37,083 bases of DNA from Candidatus Moraniibacteriota bacterium (GCA_026396275.1 JAPLXC010000007.1:1-37083), one strand, 5' to 3'; counted from the stretch's first letter, positions 1-11,651 are shown. Notes: generated from the sequence alone by a model not told the origin. Program-made: numbers and translations.

Positions 1-534
1 GGTCGGAAGTTGCTTGATATTTATTTTTCCTCCTTTTCCCAGCTGAATAATATCTCCCTCTCGCGTGCCCAGTGTTGCCCCTCGCAGGAAATAAGAGTTT
101 ATTGCCGAGGGAACCGATCCTACTCTTTTCCGGGGAACCATTTCGCTGTCAGTGCCGATGCGGATTCCCAGATAATAATTGCTTAAAGTGGATCCGTGAA
201 AAGTAATTGATTCGGGAAAAGGAACAACTGTTCCGAGATAAGCATTGAGGATTCCGTCGTGAACATAAACTTTCTGGGTTTCTTCCCAAATTTTCCGGCC
301 GGCATCAGTGTCGGAAGGATAAGGATCAGATATTTCCCGGTCAATGGTATAAAAAGCAAATCTTACATCGTATTCACCATTAGGCACCGCTTCGTTTTGG
401 CTATTGACAATGTAAGCCGACACGTCAATACTCCTTGGTTCTTGGGCAACCGTGAAATTAAAACCCAACGCCACAACTCCGTAGATTGTCGCTATGGTTG
501 TAATCAGTATTAGAATTTTATTTTTGGTTGCCAT
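1..534 (-). CDS. Secreted or surface protein, N-terminal part (partial)
   Basis: The reading frame is open from an ATG at 534 to the left edge, giving the first 178 residues; the rest lies outside the window. Residues 5-25 are a hydrophobic signal peptide or membrane anchor following the basic start MATKNK. After it comes a beta-rich domain with the pattern V-P-N-G-E-Y-D-V-R-F-A-F-Y, then I-W-E-E-T-Q-K-V-Y-V, Y-L-G-I-R-I-G-T-D and P-R-K-R-V-G-S-V-P-S-A-I. This layout is known from large bacterial surface or tail-fibre-like proteins in which the module precedes long repeat regions; that placement is from family knowledge, the surface role is inferred. It starts 60 bases after the stop of the HTH/Fn3-like membrane protein and has no promoter of its own that I can see, so the two are probably cotranscribed. 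No Shine-Dalgarno is visible. Confidence 0.8.
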   Translation of the reverse strand, partial: MATKNKILILITTIATIYGVVALGFNFTVAQEPRSIDVSAYIVNSQNEAVPNGEYDVRFAFYTIDREISDPYPSDTDAGRKIWEETQKVYVHDGILNAYLGTVVPFPESITFHGSTLSNYYLGIRIGTDSEMVPRKRVGSVPSAINSYFLRGATLGTREGDIIQLGKGGKINIKQLPT

Positions 535-594
535 TTTTGTTTTCGGACGCTGAAATTTTTTAGGTCAATTAGGAATTAAATCAATTAGGTCAAT

Positions 595-1656
<1,062 letters not shown>

Positions 1657-1673
1657 ATTTTCCCTTTTACTAA

Positions 1674-1702
1674 ATTATATAGATTACAGATGCTCAATTC
1701 AA
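1674..1702 (-). promoter_or_regulatory. Sigma-70-type promoter for the HTH/Fn3 gene
   Basis: Minus-strand -35 TTGAAT (1702-1697), 17-base spacer, -10 TATAAT (1679-1674). The predicted start is near 1667, giving a leader of about 74 bases that holds two palindromes. Confidence 0.75.
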
Positions 1703-1740
1703 CAAAAAAAACGCCTTTTTTAGGTTATCCAAAAAGGGCG
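1701..1740 (-). terminator. Rho-independent terminator, orphan
   Basis: A 10-bp stem (1712-1721 with 1731-1740, one G-U pair) with a 9-base loop is followed on the minus strand by a run of T (A run at 1703-1711). gyrB already has its own terminator 240 bases upstream, so this one ends either read-through or an unannotated short transcript from 1742-1983. Confidence 0.6.
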
Positions 1741-1741
1741 C

Positions 1742-1983
1742 TTTTCATGAAAAAACCCTCCGATTTAGCAAATTAGGTCCTTTTTGTCAAAAAGTCCAAA
1801 TAATTCTGTTTTCTAGGCATTTTTATTTTCCTTTTACTTTTTCCGTTTCGGTTTTTCAAGAAAAACGCCATAATTTTCTGTCAAGAGCAATTTTCGCTAA
1901 ACTTGCAATATTTGTCGGACAATTTGCTTTGGTTTTATTGTTTTAACAAAAATAGGGCTTGGAAAATTTTATCATTGGCACAA
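1742..1983 (-). other. Gene-free stretch between two terminators; possible small RNA or micro-ORFs
   Basis: No ordinary gene is present. On the minus strand two tiny frames have ribosome binding sites: a 15-codon frame with AAAGGA upstream, and a 7-codon frame starting at ATG with GGAGG seven bases before it (near 1762-1755), whose codons run into the terminator stem at 1712-1740. This could be a leader-peptide-like or small-RNA unit. No convincing promoter was found, so this is only a candidate. Confidence 0.25.
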
Positions 1984-2019
1984 AAAAATAACTCCGCGTT
2001 GGCCTGCGGAGTTATTTTT
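1984..2019 (-). terminator. gyrB terminator
   Basis: Perfect 12-bp stem (1986-1997 AAATAACTCCGC with 2006-2017) and an 8-base loop, 17 bases after the gyrB stop, followed by T residues in the minus direction. It is symmetrical and could work both ways. Confidence 0.85.
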
Positions 2020-2034
2020 CTTTTTTACATTATT

Positions 2035-4044
<2,010 letters not shown>

Positions 4045-4113
4045 CTAGTTAATGAATTCGCGAGTTAGCAGATTATTTTTTAACTCGTTAATACATGAAC
4101 TCGTTAATAAATT
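4045..4113. repeat. Spacer repeat, TTAACTCGTTAA family
   Basis: Short near-repeats of AACTCGTTAA (for example 4080-4091 and 4099-4108) fill the spacer upstream of gyrB. The same word family recurs at 6201-6253 and 14290-14360. Confidence 0.6.
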
Positions 4114-4122
4114 GAGGGCAAC

Positions 4123-4491
4123 TTATCGAGACAAAAAATACAACTCCACCAAGAAAATTCCCGCGATAACCAAAAGTCCATCCCACCAGGTAAGTACCTG
4201 AAAGTGCTGAAGGACAAGAAGCAGAACAGCTAGAAGTCCTAAAAGCAGCCCTTGACGAAAACTTATCCCGAGATGGACAAAAGCAATTTCGCCTCCTCTG
4301 GCTTTTCTCCTCGCCCAGGTCAAAAACAGAATAAATGTGCCGGAAAGCGAAAGGAATAAAGTTAGATAAAAGAGAACTTGTCCGAAAATTCCCGTCTTCT
4401 CCGGATCAATAAAGCAGACCACCGCTCCCCAGGCCAGAAGAGACAAAAAAACACTTACTCTCATTCCCCAGAGGTAGAGTTTAAGCGTCAT
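4123..4491 (-). CDS. Conserved small integral membrane protein
   Basis: 122 residues, almost entirely hydrophobic, with four likely membrane spans (about 8-27, 38-60, 77-97, 100-119) and a short basic loop R-R-K-A-R-G-G (61-67). The motif I-D-P-E-(K)-(T/S)-G in the first loop and the ending V-E-L-Y-F-L-S-R resemble a membrane protein I believe is conserved in Parcubacteria, of unknown function. Start ATG at 4491. It has its own promoter at 4535-4563 and lies between gyrB and a tRNA unit, so it is probably monocistronic or reads through into gyrB. No catalytic residues can be identified. Confidence 0.75.
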   Translation of the reverse strand: MTLKLYLWGMRVSVFLSLLAWGAVVCFIDPEKTGIFGQVLFYLTLFLSLSGTFILFLTWARRKARGGEIAFVHLGISFRQGLLLGLLAVLLLVLQHFQVLTWWDGLLVIAGIFLVELYFLSR

Positions 4492-4534
4492 AATAAGTTT
4501 TTTTTCTTTTTGTTTAGATTCTAATTACTCCCTT

Positions 4535-4563
4535 ATTGTAGCGCAATTTCTGCTTTTTGGCAA
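4535..4563 (-). promoter_or_regulatory. Promoter for the small membrane protein
   Basis: Minus-strand -35 TTGCCA (4563-4558), 17-base spacer, -10 TACAAT (4540-4535). Predicted start near 4528, about 37 bases before the ATG at 4491. Confidence 0.65.
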
Positions 4564-4576
4564 GGAAAAAAACACT

Positions 4577-4600
4577 AAAAAAATGGCTCGAGAGAGCCAC
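4577..4600 (-). terminator. Terminator of the Met-Asp tRNA unit
   Basis: TGGCTC-gaga-GAGCCA stem (4584-4599 on the plus strand) followed on the minus strand by seven T residues (A run 4577-4583). It lies 66 bases after the tRNA-Asp 3' end. Confidence 0.85.
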
Positions 4601-4665
4601 TTGTTAGCAACTATTTACTCATTTTCACTAAAAACTTTGAACAGTCAATTTAAAATGGATTTTTG

Positions 4666-4742
4666 TGGCGGACCTGACCGGATTCGAACCGGCGATCTTC
4701 TCCGTGACAGGGAGACGTGTTAGACCACTACACTACAGGTCC
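4666..4742 (-). tRNA. tRNA-Asp(GTC)
   Basis: Complete cloverleaf of 77 bases. Acceptor GGACCTG pairs with CAGGTCC; anticodon stem TCTCC/GGAGA encloses loop CTGTCAC with anticodon GTC; T-arm GCCGG-TTCGAAT-CCGGT. The CCA end is encoded, unlike most tRNAs in this window. It is the last gene of a unit that begins at the promoter at 5091-5119. Confidence 0.95.
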
Positions 4743-4751
4743 ATTATTTTT

Positions 4752-4801
4752 GGTGCGGGGGCGAGGCAGGGAGGCGTGATAGGCCGCTACACTAACGATC
4801 C
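4752..4801 (-). pseudogene. 5' tRNA half (Asp/Gly-like) with CCCCGCACC tag
   Basis: 4767-4801 read on the minus strand resembles the first 35 bases of tRNA-Asp (GGATCGTTAGTGTAGCGG and onward, ending CTCCCTG in the anticodon loop). It then breaks and runs through CCTCGC into CCCCGCACC (4752-4760). There is no 3' half nearby. The next bases could supply a GCC anticodon (Gly), but the tag makes this uncertain. Confidence 0.6.
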
Positions 4802-4808
4802 GCTTTAA

Positions 4809-4914
4809 GCGGGGCAAGCAGGGAATTACTGGTTATTAAAGGGAGACGTGCCTGCCCCGTGAATCCGAGCCCTGCGAGGATTTTTTCGGGGTTAGGCCAC
4901 TACACTACGAGTCC
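4809..4914 (-). pseudogene. 5' tRNA half (Glu-like) interrupted by a hairpin in the D-loop
   Basis: Two tRNA pieces, 4891-4914 (GGACTCGTAGTGTAGTGG, then CCTAAC) and 4838-4850 (CACGTCTCCCTTT), join into a 5' half closely matching the neighbouring tRNA-Asp up to the anticodon loop; CTTT suggests tRNA-Glu(TTC). Between them lies a 40-base insert (4851-4890) with a CCCCG stem ending ACGGGGCAGG. After the second piece the sequence drifts and reaches CTGCTTGCCCCGC (4809-4821). No 3' half is found. Confidence 0.6.
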
Positions 4915-4931
4915 GGAAAATTTTAACCGAG

Positions 4932-5005
4932 TAGCAGGGGTGGGACTCGGACCCACGACCCACGGATTATGATTCCGTTGCTCTAACCAACTGAGCTACC
5001 CTGCC
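4932..5005 (-). tRNA. tRNA-Met(CAT), elongator type
   Basis: 74 bases, CCA not encoded. Acceptor GGCAGGG pairs with CCCTGCT (G-U at the end); D-arm GCTC/GAGC; anticodon stem ACGGA/TCCGT around ATCATAA; T-arm GTGGG-TCCGAGT-CCCAC. Position 55 of the T-loop is C rather than the usual T. A lysidine-type tRNA-Ile(CAT) is the alternative; the arm sequences favour elongator Met. Confidence 0.9.
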
Positions 5006-5013
5006 GCATAATT

Positions 5014-5090
5014 GGTGCGGGGTGAATCCTGTATAAACCAATTGCCTGCCCCGTGAATTCCAAAGGAATTTTACGGGGAGCTACCCTGGC
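5014..5090 (-). pseudogene. 5' tRNA half with D-arm hairpin insert and CCCCGCACC tag
   Basis: GCCAGGGTAGCT (5079-5090) looks like the acceptor and start of the D-arm of a tRNA. A 34-base insert follows (5045-5078): a perfect hairpin CCCCGT..AATTCC/GGAATT..ACGGGG plus CAGG. The tRNA-like sequence then resumes (CAATTGGTTTATACAGG, ATTCA; 5023-5044) and ends at CCCCGCACC (5014-5022). The promoter at 5091-5119 would start transcription at the first bases of this fragment. Confidence 0.6.
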
Positions 5091-5119
5091 ATTTTACAGC
5101 TAAAATTACTATATATCAA
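5091..5119 (-). promoter_or_regulatory. Promoter of the Met-Asp tRNA unit
   Basis: Minus-strand -35 TTGATA (5119-5114), 17-base spacer, -10 TAAAAT (5096-5091). Predicted start near 5084, inside the acceptor strand of the 5' tRNA fragment. Confidence 0.65.
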
Positions 5120-5148
5120 CCCCGCATTAACTTTGCCGATTGTTAATT

Positions 5149-5197
5149 GGCGGCGCTGCGGGCGAATAGCCCGGCCCTATTCGGGCCAAGCGCCGCC
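5149..5197. repeat. GC-rich nested palindrome
   Basis: Outer arms GGCGGCGCT (5149-5157) and AGCGCCGCC (5189-5197) are perfect. An inner pair GGGCGAATAG / CTATTCGGGC surrounds CCCGGCC. It is almost entirely G and C in an AT-rich spacer between two tRNA units, so it could fold as a cruciform or RNA hairpin. Confidence 0.7.
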
Positions 5198-5271
5198 GGA
5201 ATTTAGGACACTGGTATAAAATTAAAACTTGATTATATTAACAAAAGCAAAGTTAGTGGCGGGGTCAACAT

Positions 5272-5292
5272 AAAAATCCCGTCGCTACGGGA
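5272..5292 (-). terminator. Terminator of the tRNA-fMet unit
   Basis: TCCCGT-cgct-ACGGGA (5277-5292) with A residues at 5272-5276, that is a T run in the minus direction. It lies about 76 bases after the tRNA-fMet 3' end. Confidence 0.75.
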
Positions 5293-5337
5293 CTTTCATG
5301 CATTTTTATGGGCGCCAGATTTGCTTGCACTGAGTGA

Positions 5338-5356
5338 GTCCGATATTGCATCGGAC
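5338..5356. repeat. GTCCGAT/ATCGGAC hairpin, copy 1
   Basis: GTCCGAT-attgc-ATCGGAC, 7-bp perfect stem. Related hairpins occur at 26510-26528 and 34152-34170, each within a tRNA locus. Confidence 0.6.
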
Positions 5357-5367
5357 GAGTCGAAGTG

Positions 5368-5441
5368 TTGCGGGAGCAGGATTTGAACCTGCGACCTCGT
5401 GGTTATGAGCCACGCGAGCTGCCAGACTGCTCCATCCCGCT
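5368..5441 (-). tRNA. Initiator tRNA-fMet(CAT)
   Basis: 74 bases, CCA not encoded. Anticodon stem CGTGG/CCACG around CTCATAA; T-arm GCAGG-TTCAAAT-CCTGC; D-arm GGAGCAGTCTGGCAGCTC, all typical of bacterial initiators. The first pair is unpaired as required for formylation, but as A1-A72 instead of the usual C1-A72. Transcribed from the promoter at 5584-5612. Confidence 0.93.
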
Positions 5442-5497
5442 GCGTAAAATTCGCTTCGCTCACCACGCAGCTTAAAGCTGCTAACTATATCACAACA

Positions 5498-5549
5498 CTA
5501 CCAGTCACGTGGCGAAGCTTTACGTGACTCCATCCCGCTGCGTAAAATT
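5498..5549 (-). pseudogene. Duplicate of the tRNA-fMet 5' end with D-arm hairpin
   Basis: The 22 bases at 5528-5549 are an exact copy of 5430-5451, covering the first 12 tRNA bases and ten upstream bases. The copy is then interrupted by a perfect GTCACGT/ACGTGAC hairpin (5504-5528), resumes as CTGGTAG (5498-5504), and diverges. It is upstream of the intact gene in the same transcript. Confidence 0.65.
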
Positions 5550-5583
5550 TGTCTAAAAAAATTAATGGGAGATAACGCTCCCT

Positions 5584-5612
5584 AATATAGCAGATTTTAA
5601 AACCTTTGTCAA
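5584..5612 (-). promoter_or_regulatory. Promoter of the tRNA-fMet unit
   Basis: Minus-strand -35 TTGACA (5612-5607), 17-base spacer, -10 TATATT (5589-5584). A GGGAG/CTCCC hairpin and a T run (near 5555-5580) follow immediately, which could attenuate. Confidence 0.85.
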
Positions 5613-5638
5613 TAGTAAGTACAAAATGAGTACAGTTT

Positions 5639-6151
5639 TTACAAAAGCTCCAGATTCTTCAGCAATTTTTCATAAACCTCAATAACTTGCTCGGCTGTTT
5701 CCTTGTCTATGGAGAAACTCGCTTCCTGGATGACTCGATTGCGAATCTGATGAGCATGGCGGATATCCTCCAGGTTGTCTAATTGAGCCGGCGTGGCTGC
5801 TTCCAATCGTTCAGTCATATTTTTCCCTCTGAAGCCAATGCCCGCCAGAATTTTATCCGCGATACTGTCGGCTTCTATTATTGCCACTTTATACTGGGAA
5901 ACATTGTCGCTTTCCAGCCGTTTTCTGATTTTAGCCCATTTTTTACGCATCTGGCTTTTCGGAACGGCTGGAAAATCCATTCCTTTGAGCATCGTCCGCA
6001 CATCCGCCCCGAATCCCTTGAGTATCATAATAAGCACAATATCAATAACCAGCACCGCTACATAGACGCCCAGAATAAATTTTATCACAACAAAAAAGGC
6101 GGAGTGGTAAAAATTTATTGCGTATAACCCTATTTGGCTTAATAAATCCAT
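5639..6151 (-). CDS. Hypothetical protein with one membrane span
   Basis: 170 residues. The N-terminus holds one long hydrophobic segment, perhaps two close spans (about residues 8-45), followed by a soluble, helix-rich cytoplasmic part with many charged residues (M-R-K-K-W-A-K-I-R-K-R-L-E and a C-terminal coiled-coil-like E-Q-V-I-E-V-Y-E-K-L-L-K-N-L). I recognise it only as resembling a small family in Patescibacteria without known function. Its stop lies 27 bases from the tRNA-fMet promoter. The spacer to gatA is 79 bases, so it may be the last gene of a gatC-gatA unit, but a spacer repeat sits between them. Confidence 0.7.
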   Translation of the reverse strand: MDLLSQIGLYAINFYHSAFFVVIKFILGVYVAVLVIDIVLIMILKGFGADVRTMLKGMDFPAVPKSQMRKKWAKIRKRLESDNVSQYKVAIIEADSIADKILAGIGFRGKNMTERLEAATPAQLDNLEDIRHAHQIRNRVIQEASFSIDKETAEQVIEVYEKLLKNLELL

Positions 6152-6194
6152 AAAATTAGTTAAAAGTTAAATCAGTATTATAATTCTTTATTAA

Positions 6195-6253
6195 TTTATT
6201 AACGGGTTAACGCGTTAACGAGTTAGATTTTCAACCCGTGAACTCGTTAACTG
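6195..6253. repeat. Spacer repeat overlapping the gatA 3' end
   Basis: GTTAACGAGTT (6214-6224) and AACTCGTTAAC (6241-6251) form an 11-bp inverted repeat, with a second pair AACGGGTT/AACCCGT. It belongs to the TTAACTCGTTAA family. The gatA stop codon at 6231-6233 lies inside it. Confidence 0.7.
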
Positions 6254-7721
6254 ATTTAATAAATAATGATTCGCGAACTTCATACGCATATGCCGCGTTT
6301 AAAACATTTTCTTCGTCAAACCATTTTCCCATCAGCTGTCCGCCCAGTGGCAATTCTTTTCCCTCTTTGCTAATCGTCCCGATGGGAAATGAAATCGCCG
6401 GCACGCCGGCTAAATTGGCCGTTACCGTGTAAATATCAGAAAGATACATTTTCAGAGGATCGTCGGTTTTTTCCCCGAACTTGAAGGCCGTCTCTGGAGT
6501 AGTGGGAGAAAAAATTAAATCAACTTCCAAAAATGCATCCTCAAAATCCTTTTTAATGAGCGCCCGGACCCTCTGGGCTTTTTTATAATAAGCGTCATAG
6601 TAGCCAGCGGAAAGCGCGTAAGTCCCTAGCATTATCCTTCTTTTCACTTCTTCCCCAAAACCATATTTTCTGGTATCTAAATATGTTTCCAGCAATGCGC
6701 TTGCCGCGTGATCCGGTGTGTCGCCGGATTTTACGCGGTCATCTATTCGCATCCCATATTTTATCCCGTCAAACCGGGCCAGATTGGAACTGACTTCTGA
6801 AGGCATAATAATATAATAAGTCGGCAAGGAATATTGGCTGTGGGGAAGATTGATTTCCCTGATCTCTGCTCCAAGTTCTTTAAATTTCGCCACTGTTTCG
6901 TCAAATCTCTCCTGAATTCTGCCGTCCAGTCCTTCTAAATACTCACGAGGAATTCCGATTTTTAGGCCCTTAATACCGCCAGTAAGATAATCCTCGTATG
7001 GCTTTTCTCCGCTCTGCGCTGAAGTGGCGTCCTTTCCGTCAAATCCGGAAATTCGGGAAAGAATAATCGCCGCGTCTTCCACCGACCGGGCAATCGGCCC
7101 GATCTGATCCAAGCTGGAAGCCATAGCAATGAGTACGTATCGGGAAACCCGGACATAGTTTGGATTCAGTCCCACCACTCCGCAAAAAGACGCCGGCTGG
7201 CGAATTGATCCGCCGGTATCCGAGCCCAGCGCCCAAGCCGCCAATTCTCCCGCTACGGCTGTCGCTGACCCTCCGGAAGATCCGCCGGGAACTCTTTCGG
7301 GATCGATAGGATTTTTCGTTTTTTTATAAGCGCTGTTTTCCGTGGAAGAACCCATGGCAAACTCATCTAAATTTGTTTTACCGAGTATCACAGCGTCGGC
7401 TTCCTTGATATTTTTTATTACTGACGCGTCATAAGGAGCAATGTAATTATCCAGTATTTTTGATCCCGCCGTCGCCCGTGCTCCGTCAACGCAGATGTTG
7501 TCTTTCACGGCGCAAGGTATTCCGGCCAGAAGGTCAATTTTTTCTCCTTTTTTAATCTTTTCATCCACCAACTCCGCCTGCTTTAGAGCCAACTGCTCCG
7601 TTAAAGTCAGGTAGGCGCCGATCTCTTTGTCTTTCTTTTCAATCGCGTTGAAATACTGTTCAGTTAATTTTACTGAAGTAATCTCACCGGATATTAATTT
7701 GTTATGGAGTTCTTTGATCAT
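6231..7721 (-). CDS. gatA: Asp-tRNA(Asn)/Glu-tRNA(Gln) amidotransferase subunit A
   Basis: Amidase subunit of GatCAB, which converts mischarged Glu-tRNA(Gln) and/or Asp-tRNA(Asn) to the correct aminoacyl-tRNA. 496 residues, normal length. The amidase signature is complete: K73 (C-A-V-K-D-N), cis-Ser S148 (G-G-S-S-G-G-S) and nucleophile S172 (S-D-T-G-G-S-I-R-Q-P), spaced as in known GatA. gatC lies 107 bases upstream on the same strand; gatB is not in the window. The last residues S-V-N-E-F-T-G and the TGA stop are encoded by a spacer repeat (6231-6253), so the C-terminus was probably extended or replaced by repeat sequence. Confidence 0.95.
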   Translation of the reverse strand: MIKELHNKLISGEITSVKLTEQYFNAIEKKDKEIGAYLTLTEQLALKQAELVDEKIKKGEKIDLLAGIPCAVKDNICVDGARATAGSKILDNYIAPYDASVIKNIKEADAVILGKTNLDEFAMGSSTENSAYKKTKNPIDPERVPGGSSGGSATAVAGELAAWALGSDTGGSIRQPASFCGVVGLNPNYVRVSRYVLIAMASSLDQIGPIARSVEDAAIILSRISGFDGKDATSAQSGEKPYEDYLTGGIKGLKIGIPREYLEGLDGRIQERFDETVAKFKELGAEIREINLPHSQYSLPTYYIIMPSEVSSNLARFDGIKYGMRIDDRVKSGDTPDHAASALLETYLDTRKYGFGEEVKRRIMLGTYALSAGYYDAYYKKAQRVRALIKKDFEDAFLEVDLIFSPTTPETAFKFGEKTDDPLKMYLSDIYTVTANLAGVPAISFPIGTISKEGKELPLGGQLMGKWFDEENVLNAAYAYEVRESLFIKSVNEFTG

Positions 7722-7737
7722 CTTCTCTGTTTACTAA

Positions 7738-7826
7738 TTACTAATTTCGTACGAATATATGAATATTTTTTAACCGATGCTACTTTTACGCATTAGTATA
7801 TTCGTAATCGATTCGTAATTCGTAAA
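7738..7826. repeat. Spacer repeat, TTCGTAATTCGTAA family
   Basis: The gatA-gatC spacer contains overlapping words such as CTAATTACTAATT, TTCGTACGAATATA and ATTCGTAATTCGTAAAG with imperfect inverted symmetry. Similar words occur at 8140-8218 and 36428-36450. No gene is seen. Confidence 0.5.
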
Positions 7827-7828
7827 GG

Positions 7829-8116
7829 CTACAAAACGCTTTTCACTTTCACAAATCCCTTCTTCGTCTCTGGCGCGTTTTTCATAATCGCTTCTTTCCC
7901 CAAATCGCCAAAATCTTCCACTTCATCTTCCCGCAAAACATTAAACCGGCCCGTGATATGGCTGATTGGCTCAATGCCTTCCGTACCTAATTTCTGAAGT
8001 TCCTTGAAATAATCCAAAATCGCCGAAAGATCTTTTTGGTATTTTTCGGTTTCTTTGTCAGTTATTCCTATACGAGCAAGAGCAGCGATATGTTGGACTT
8101 CATCCTTTGTTAGCAT
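7829..8116 (-). CDS. gatC: Amidotransferase subunit C
   Basis: Small stabilising subunit of GatCAB. 95 residues, usual length, with the typical N-terminal V-Q-H-I-A-A-L-A-R-I and the later P-I-S-H-I-T-G-R-F-N-V-L-R-E-D-E segment that wraps the amidase. The ATG at 8116 has no Shine-Dalgarno. Located directly upstream of gatA in the same direction, as expected for a gatC-gatA pair; transcription order is gatC then gatA. ligA precedes it by 103 bases across another repeat-filled spacer. Confidence 0.92.
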   Translation of the reverse strand: MLTKDEVQHIAALARIGITDKETEKYQKDLSAILDYFKELQKLGTEGIEPISHITGRFNVLREDEVEDFGDLGKEAIMKNAPETKKGFVKVKSVL

Positions 8117-8139
8117 ATACTTATAATAGTTTTTCTTTA

Positions 8140-8218
8140 CTAATTACTAATCACTTACTAATATACTAATAAATTTATAAAAATTGGTATATTTATATAG
8201 AATTAGTAATTCGTAAAG
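8140..8218. repeat. Spacer repeat between ligA and gatC
   Basis: TTTACTAATTACTAAT near 8137-8152 and ATTAGTAATTCGTAAAG near 8202-8218 form a long imperfect hairpin, with tandem variants of ACTAATA between them. Confidence 0.6.
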
Positions 8219-8219
8219 A

Positions 8220-10484
<2,265 letters not shown>

Positions 10485-10503
10485 TCATCCGAAAGACAAA
10501 ATT

Positions 10504-10530
10504 AAAATCCGAGGTTGAACCTCGGATTTT
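10504..10530 (-). terminator. Palindromic hairpin, probable terminator of the minor pilin genes
   Basis: AAAATCCGAGGTT-g-AACCTCGGATTTT, 13-bp perfect arms, followed in the minus direction by TTTTAATTTTG. Its core GAGGTTGAACCTC is shared with the palindrome inside ligA at 9580-9600. A second hairpin TTGTCGAAAC/GTTTCGACAA lies at 10551-10573. The rest of 10473-10636 shows no gene. Confidence 0.6.
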
Positions 10531-10636
10531 CCTTTTATCGGATTTTCCTTTTGTCGAAACTAAGTTTCGACAACCCGAGCAATGCGTGGCTTAAACCGCC
10601 ACCGCGTTAAAGTTCAGCTTTAAGATCATTTCATTC

Positions 10637-11518
10637 TTAGCAGTTACCGTCTGTGACTTTCCAAGTGTTACCACCAGTAAAACTATTCCCTTCTCCCCAA
10701 GTCCCCGTGCTAACATTTGTATCTACGACTCCATTTACGCATTTCACTGTTCCTCTCCATCTTCCAGAACTCCCTCCGTTAGAATACCACCTGCCTTCAA
10801 CAATAGCTTCAAAGTTCGTTTTTCCATCCGTACCTATGGAATAACTAGTGCATTTATTAGACCCTCCAGTGACAGTATCTGTATACCAAGTAACTGTCTC
10901 GTGGCCATTACCATAGTCGGTTGCGCCACTTGCGCCGCCGATAAAATTCAAGTCGCTTGCGTCTGACCCAAAACAATTTCCGCGCAGAAGAACCATATCA
11001 GTATTTATTTTAGGACTTCCTTGACTAAATCTAACTAAACCCACCATCTCTCTTCCCGACCCCGTGGGTGGAGGGCCACCTGCCGCCACCGCCACCTCAA
11101 TGGCCCGGCTAGTTCCGGCGTAGGTGCCGACGGATTTGATTTTAGCGACATTGGAAACCGGATCTCCGCAAGGCACGATAACGGCTGGATCGGCATCATC
11201 ATAAAACGTCACGGTGTAATCCTTGCCGGAAGAAATAGAACCGGATATCGTTCCATTGGAACAGGTTGTTCCCAGTGAAGCAGCCAGCGAGTTAAGATCG
11301 GTCAGGGAATCGTCTTTGTAAATCTTCTGCAAAATTACCTCTGCCCCGCTGTCAGCCACCTGGAAGCCGGCGGTGGATTTCCCCGTCGTTCCGGCGGTCT
11401 TTCTTTCAATAACCGTTACCGAAGCGATTCCGATGGCGGTAGCCAGGATTATAAAGAGGACGATGAGGGTGAAAACCAGAATCGACCCGGAGATTTTTTG
11501 TTTGATTTTTTTTAACAT
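10637..11518 (-). CDS. PilX/GspK-like minor pilin
   Basis: 293 residues. The N-terminus has a basic leader (M-L-K-K-I-K-Q-K-I-S-G) followed by S-I-L-V-F-T-L-I-V-L-F-I-I-L and a 20-residue hydrophobic helix, the pattern of PilX-type minor pilins in which the mature chain begins with a small residue instead of Phe. The conserved A-D-S-G-A-E motif after the helix fits that family. The C-terminal two thirds is Gly/Ser/Thr rich with Cys residues that could form disulfides. Last gene of the pilus cluster in the direction of transcription. Inferred role: tip or initiation subunit of the type IV pilus. Confidence 0.8.
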   Translation of the reverse strand: MLKKIKQKISGSILVFTLIVLFIILATAIGIASVTVIERKTAGTTGKSTAGFQVADSGAEVILQKIYKDDSLTDLNSLAASLGTTCSNGTISGSISSGKDYTVTFYDDADPAVIVPCGDPVSNVAKIKSVGTYAGTSRAIEVAVAAGGPPPTGSGREMVGLVRFSQGSPKINTDMVLLRGNCFGSDASDLNFIGGASGATDYGNGHETVTWYTDTVTGGSNKCTSYSIGTDGKTNFEAIVEGRWYSNGGSSGRWRGTVKCVNGVVDTNVSTGTWGEGNSFTGGNTWKVTDGNC

Positions 11519-11523
11519 AGTTT

Positions 11524-11612
11524 TTTATTTAATAATTAGTGTTTCTTAGTTGTTTAGTTTCTTAGTTGCCTAGTTGTTAGTTGTTTAGTAGTTAGTTGTT
11601 TAGTTTCATTAT
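11524..11612. repeat. Spacer repeat, TAGTTGTTTAG family
   Basis: The spacer is made of variants of TAGTTGTTTAGT and CTTAGTTGCCTAG. Similar words (TTAGTTGTAAGTTGTTTAG) lie inside the ligA insertion at 10136-10154. Confidence 0.6.
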
Positions 11613-11651
11613 AACATGGCAGAACATTTTAAGATAGCAGGTGTTTTAGTT

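Noticed and set aside
4080-8218. CRISPR array from spaced repeats in the spacers
   Set aside because: The repeats are degenerate, short and self-complementary, with no constant spacer length and no cas genes.
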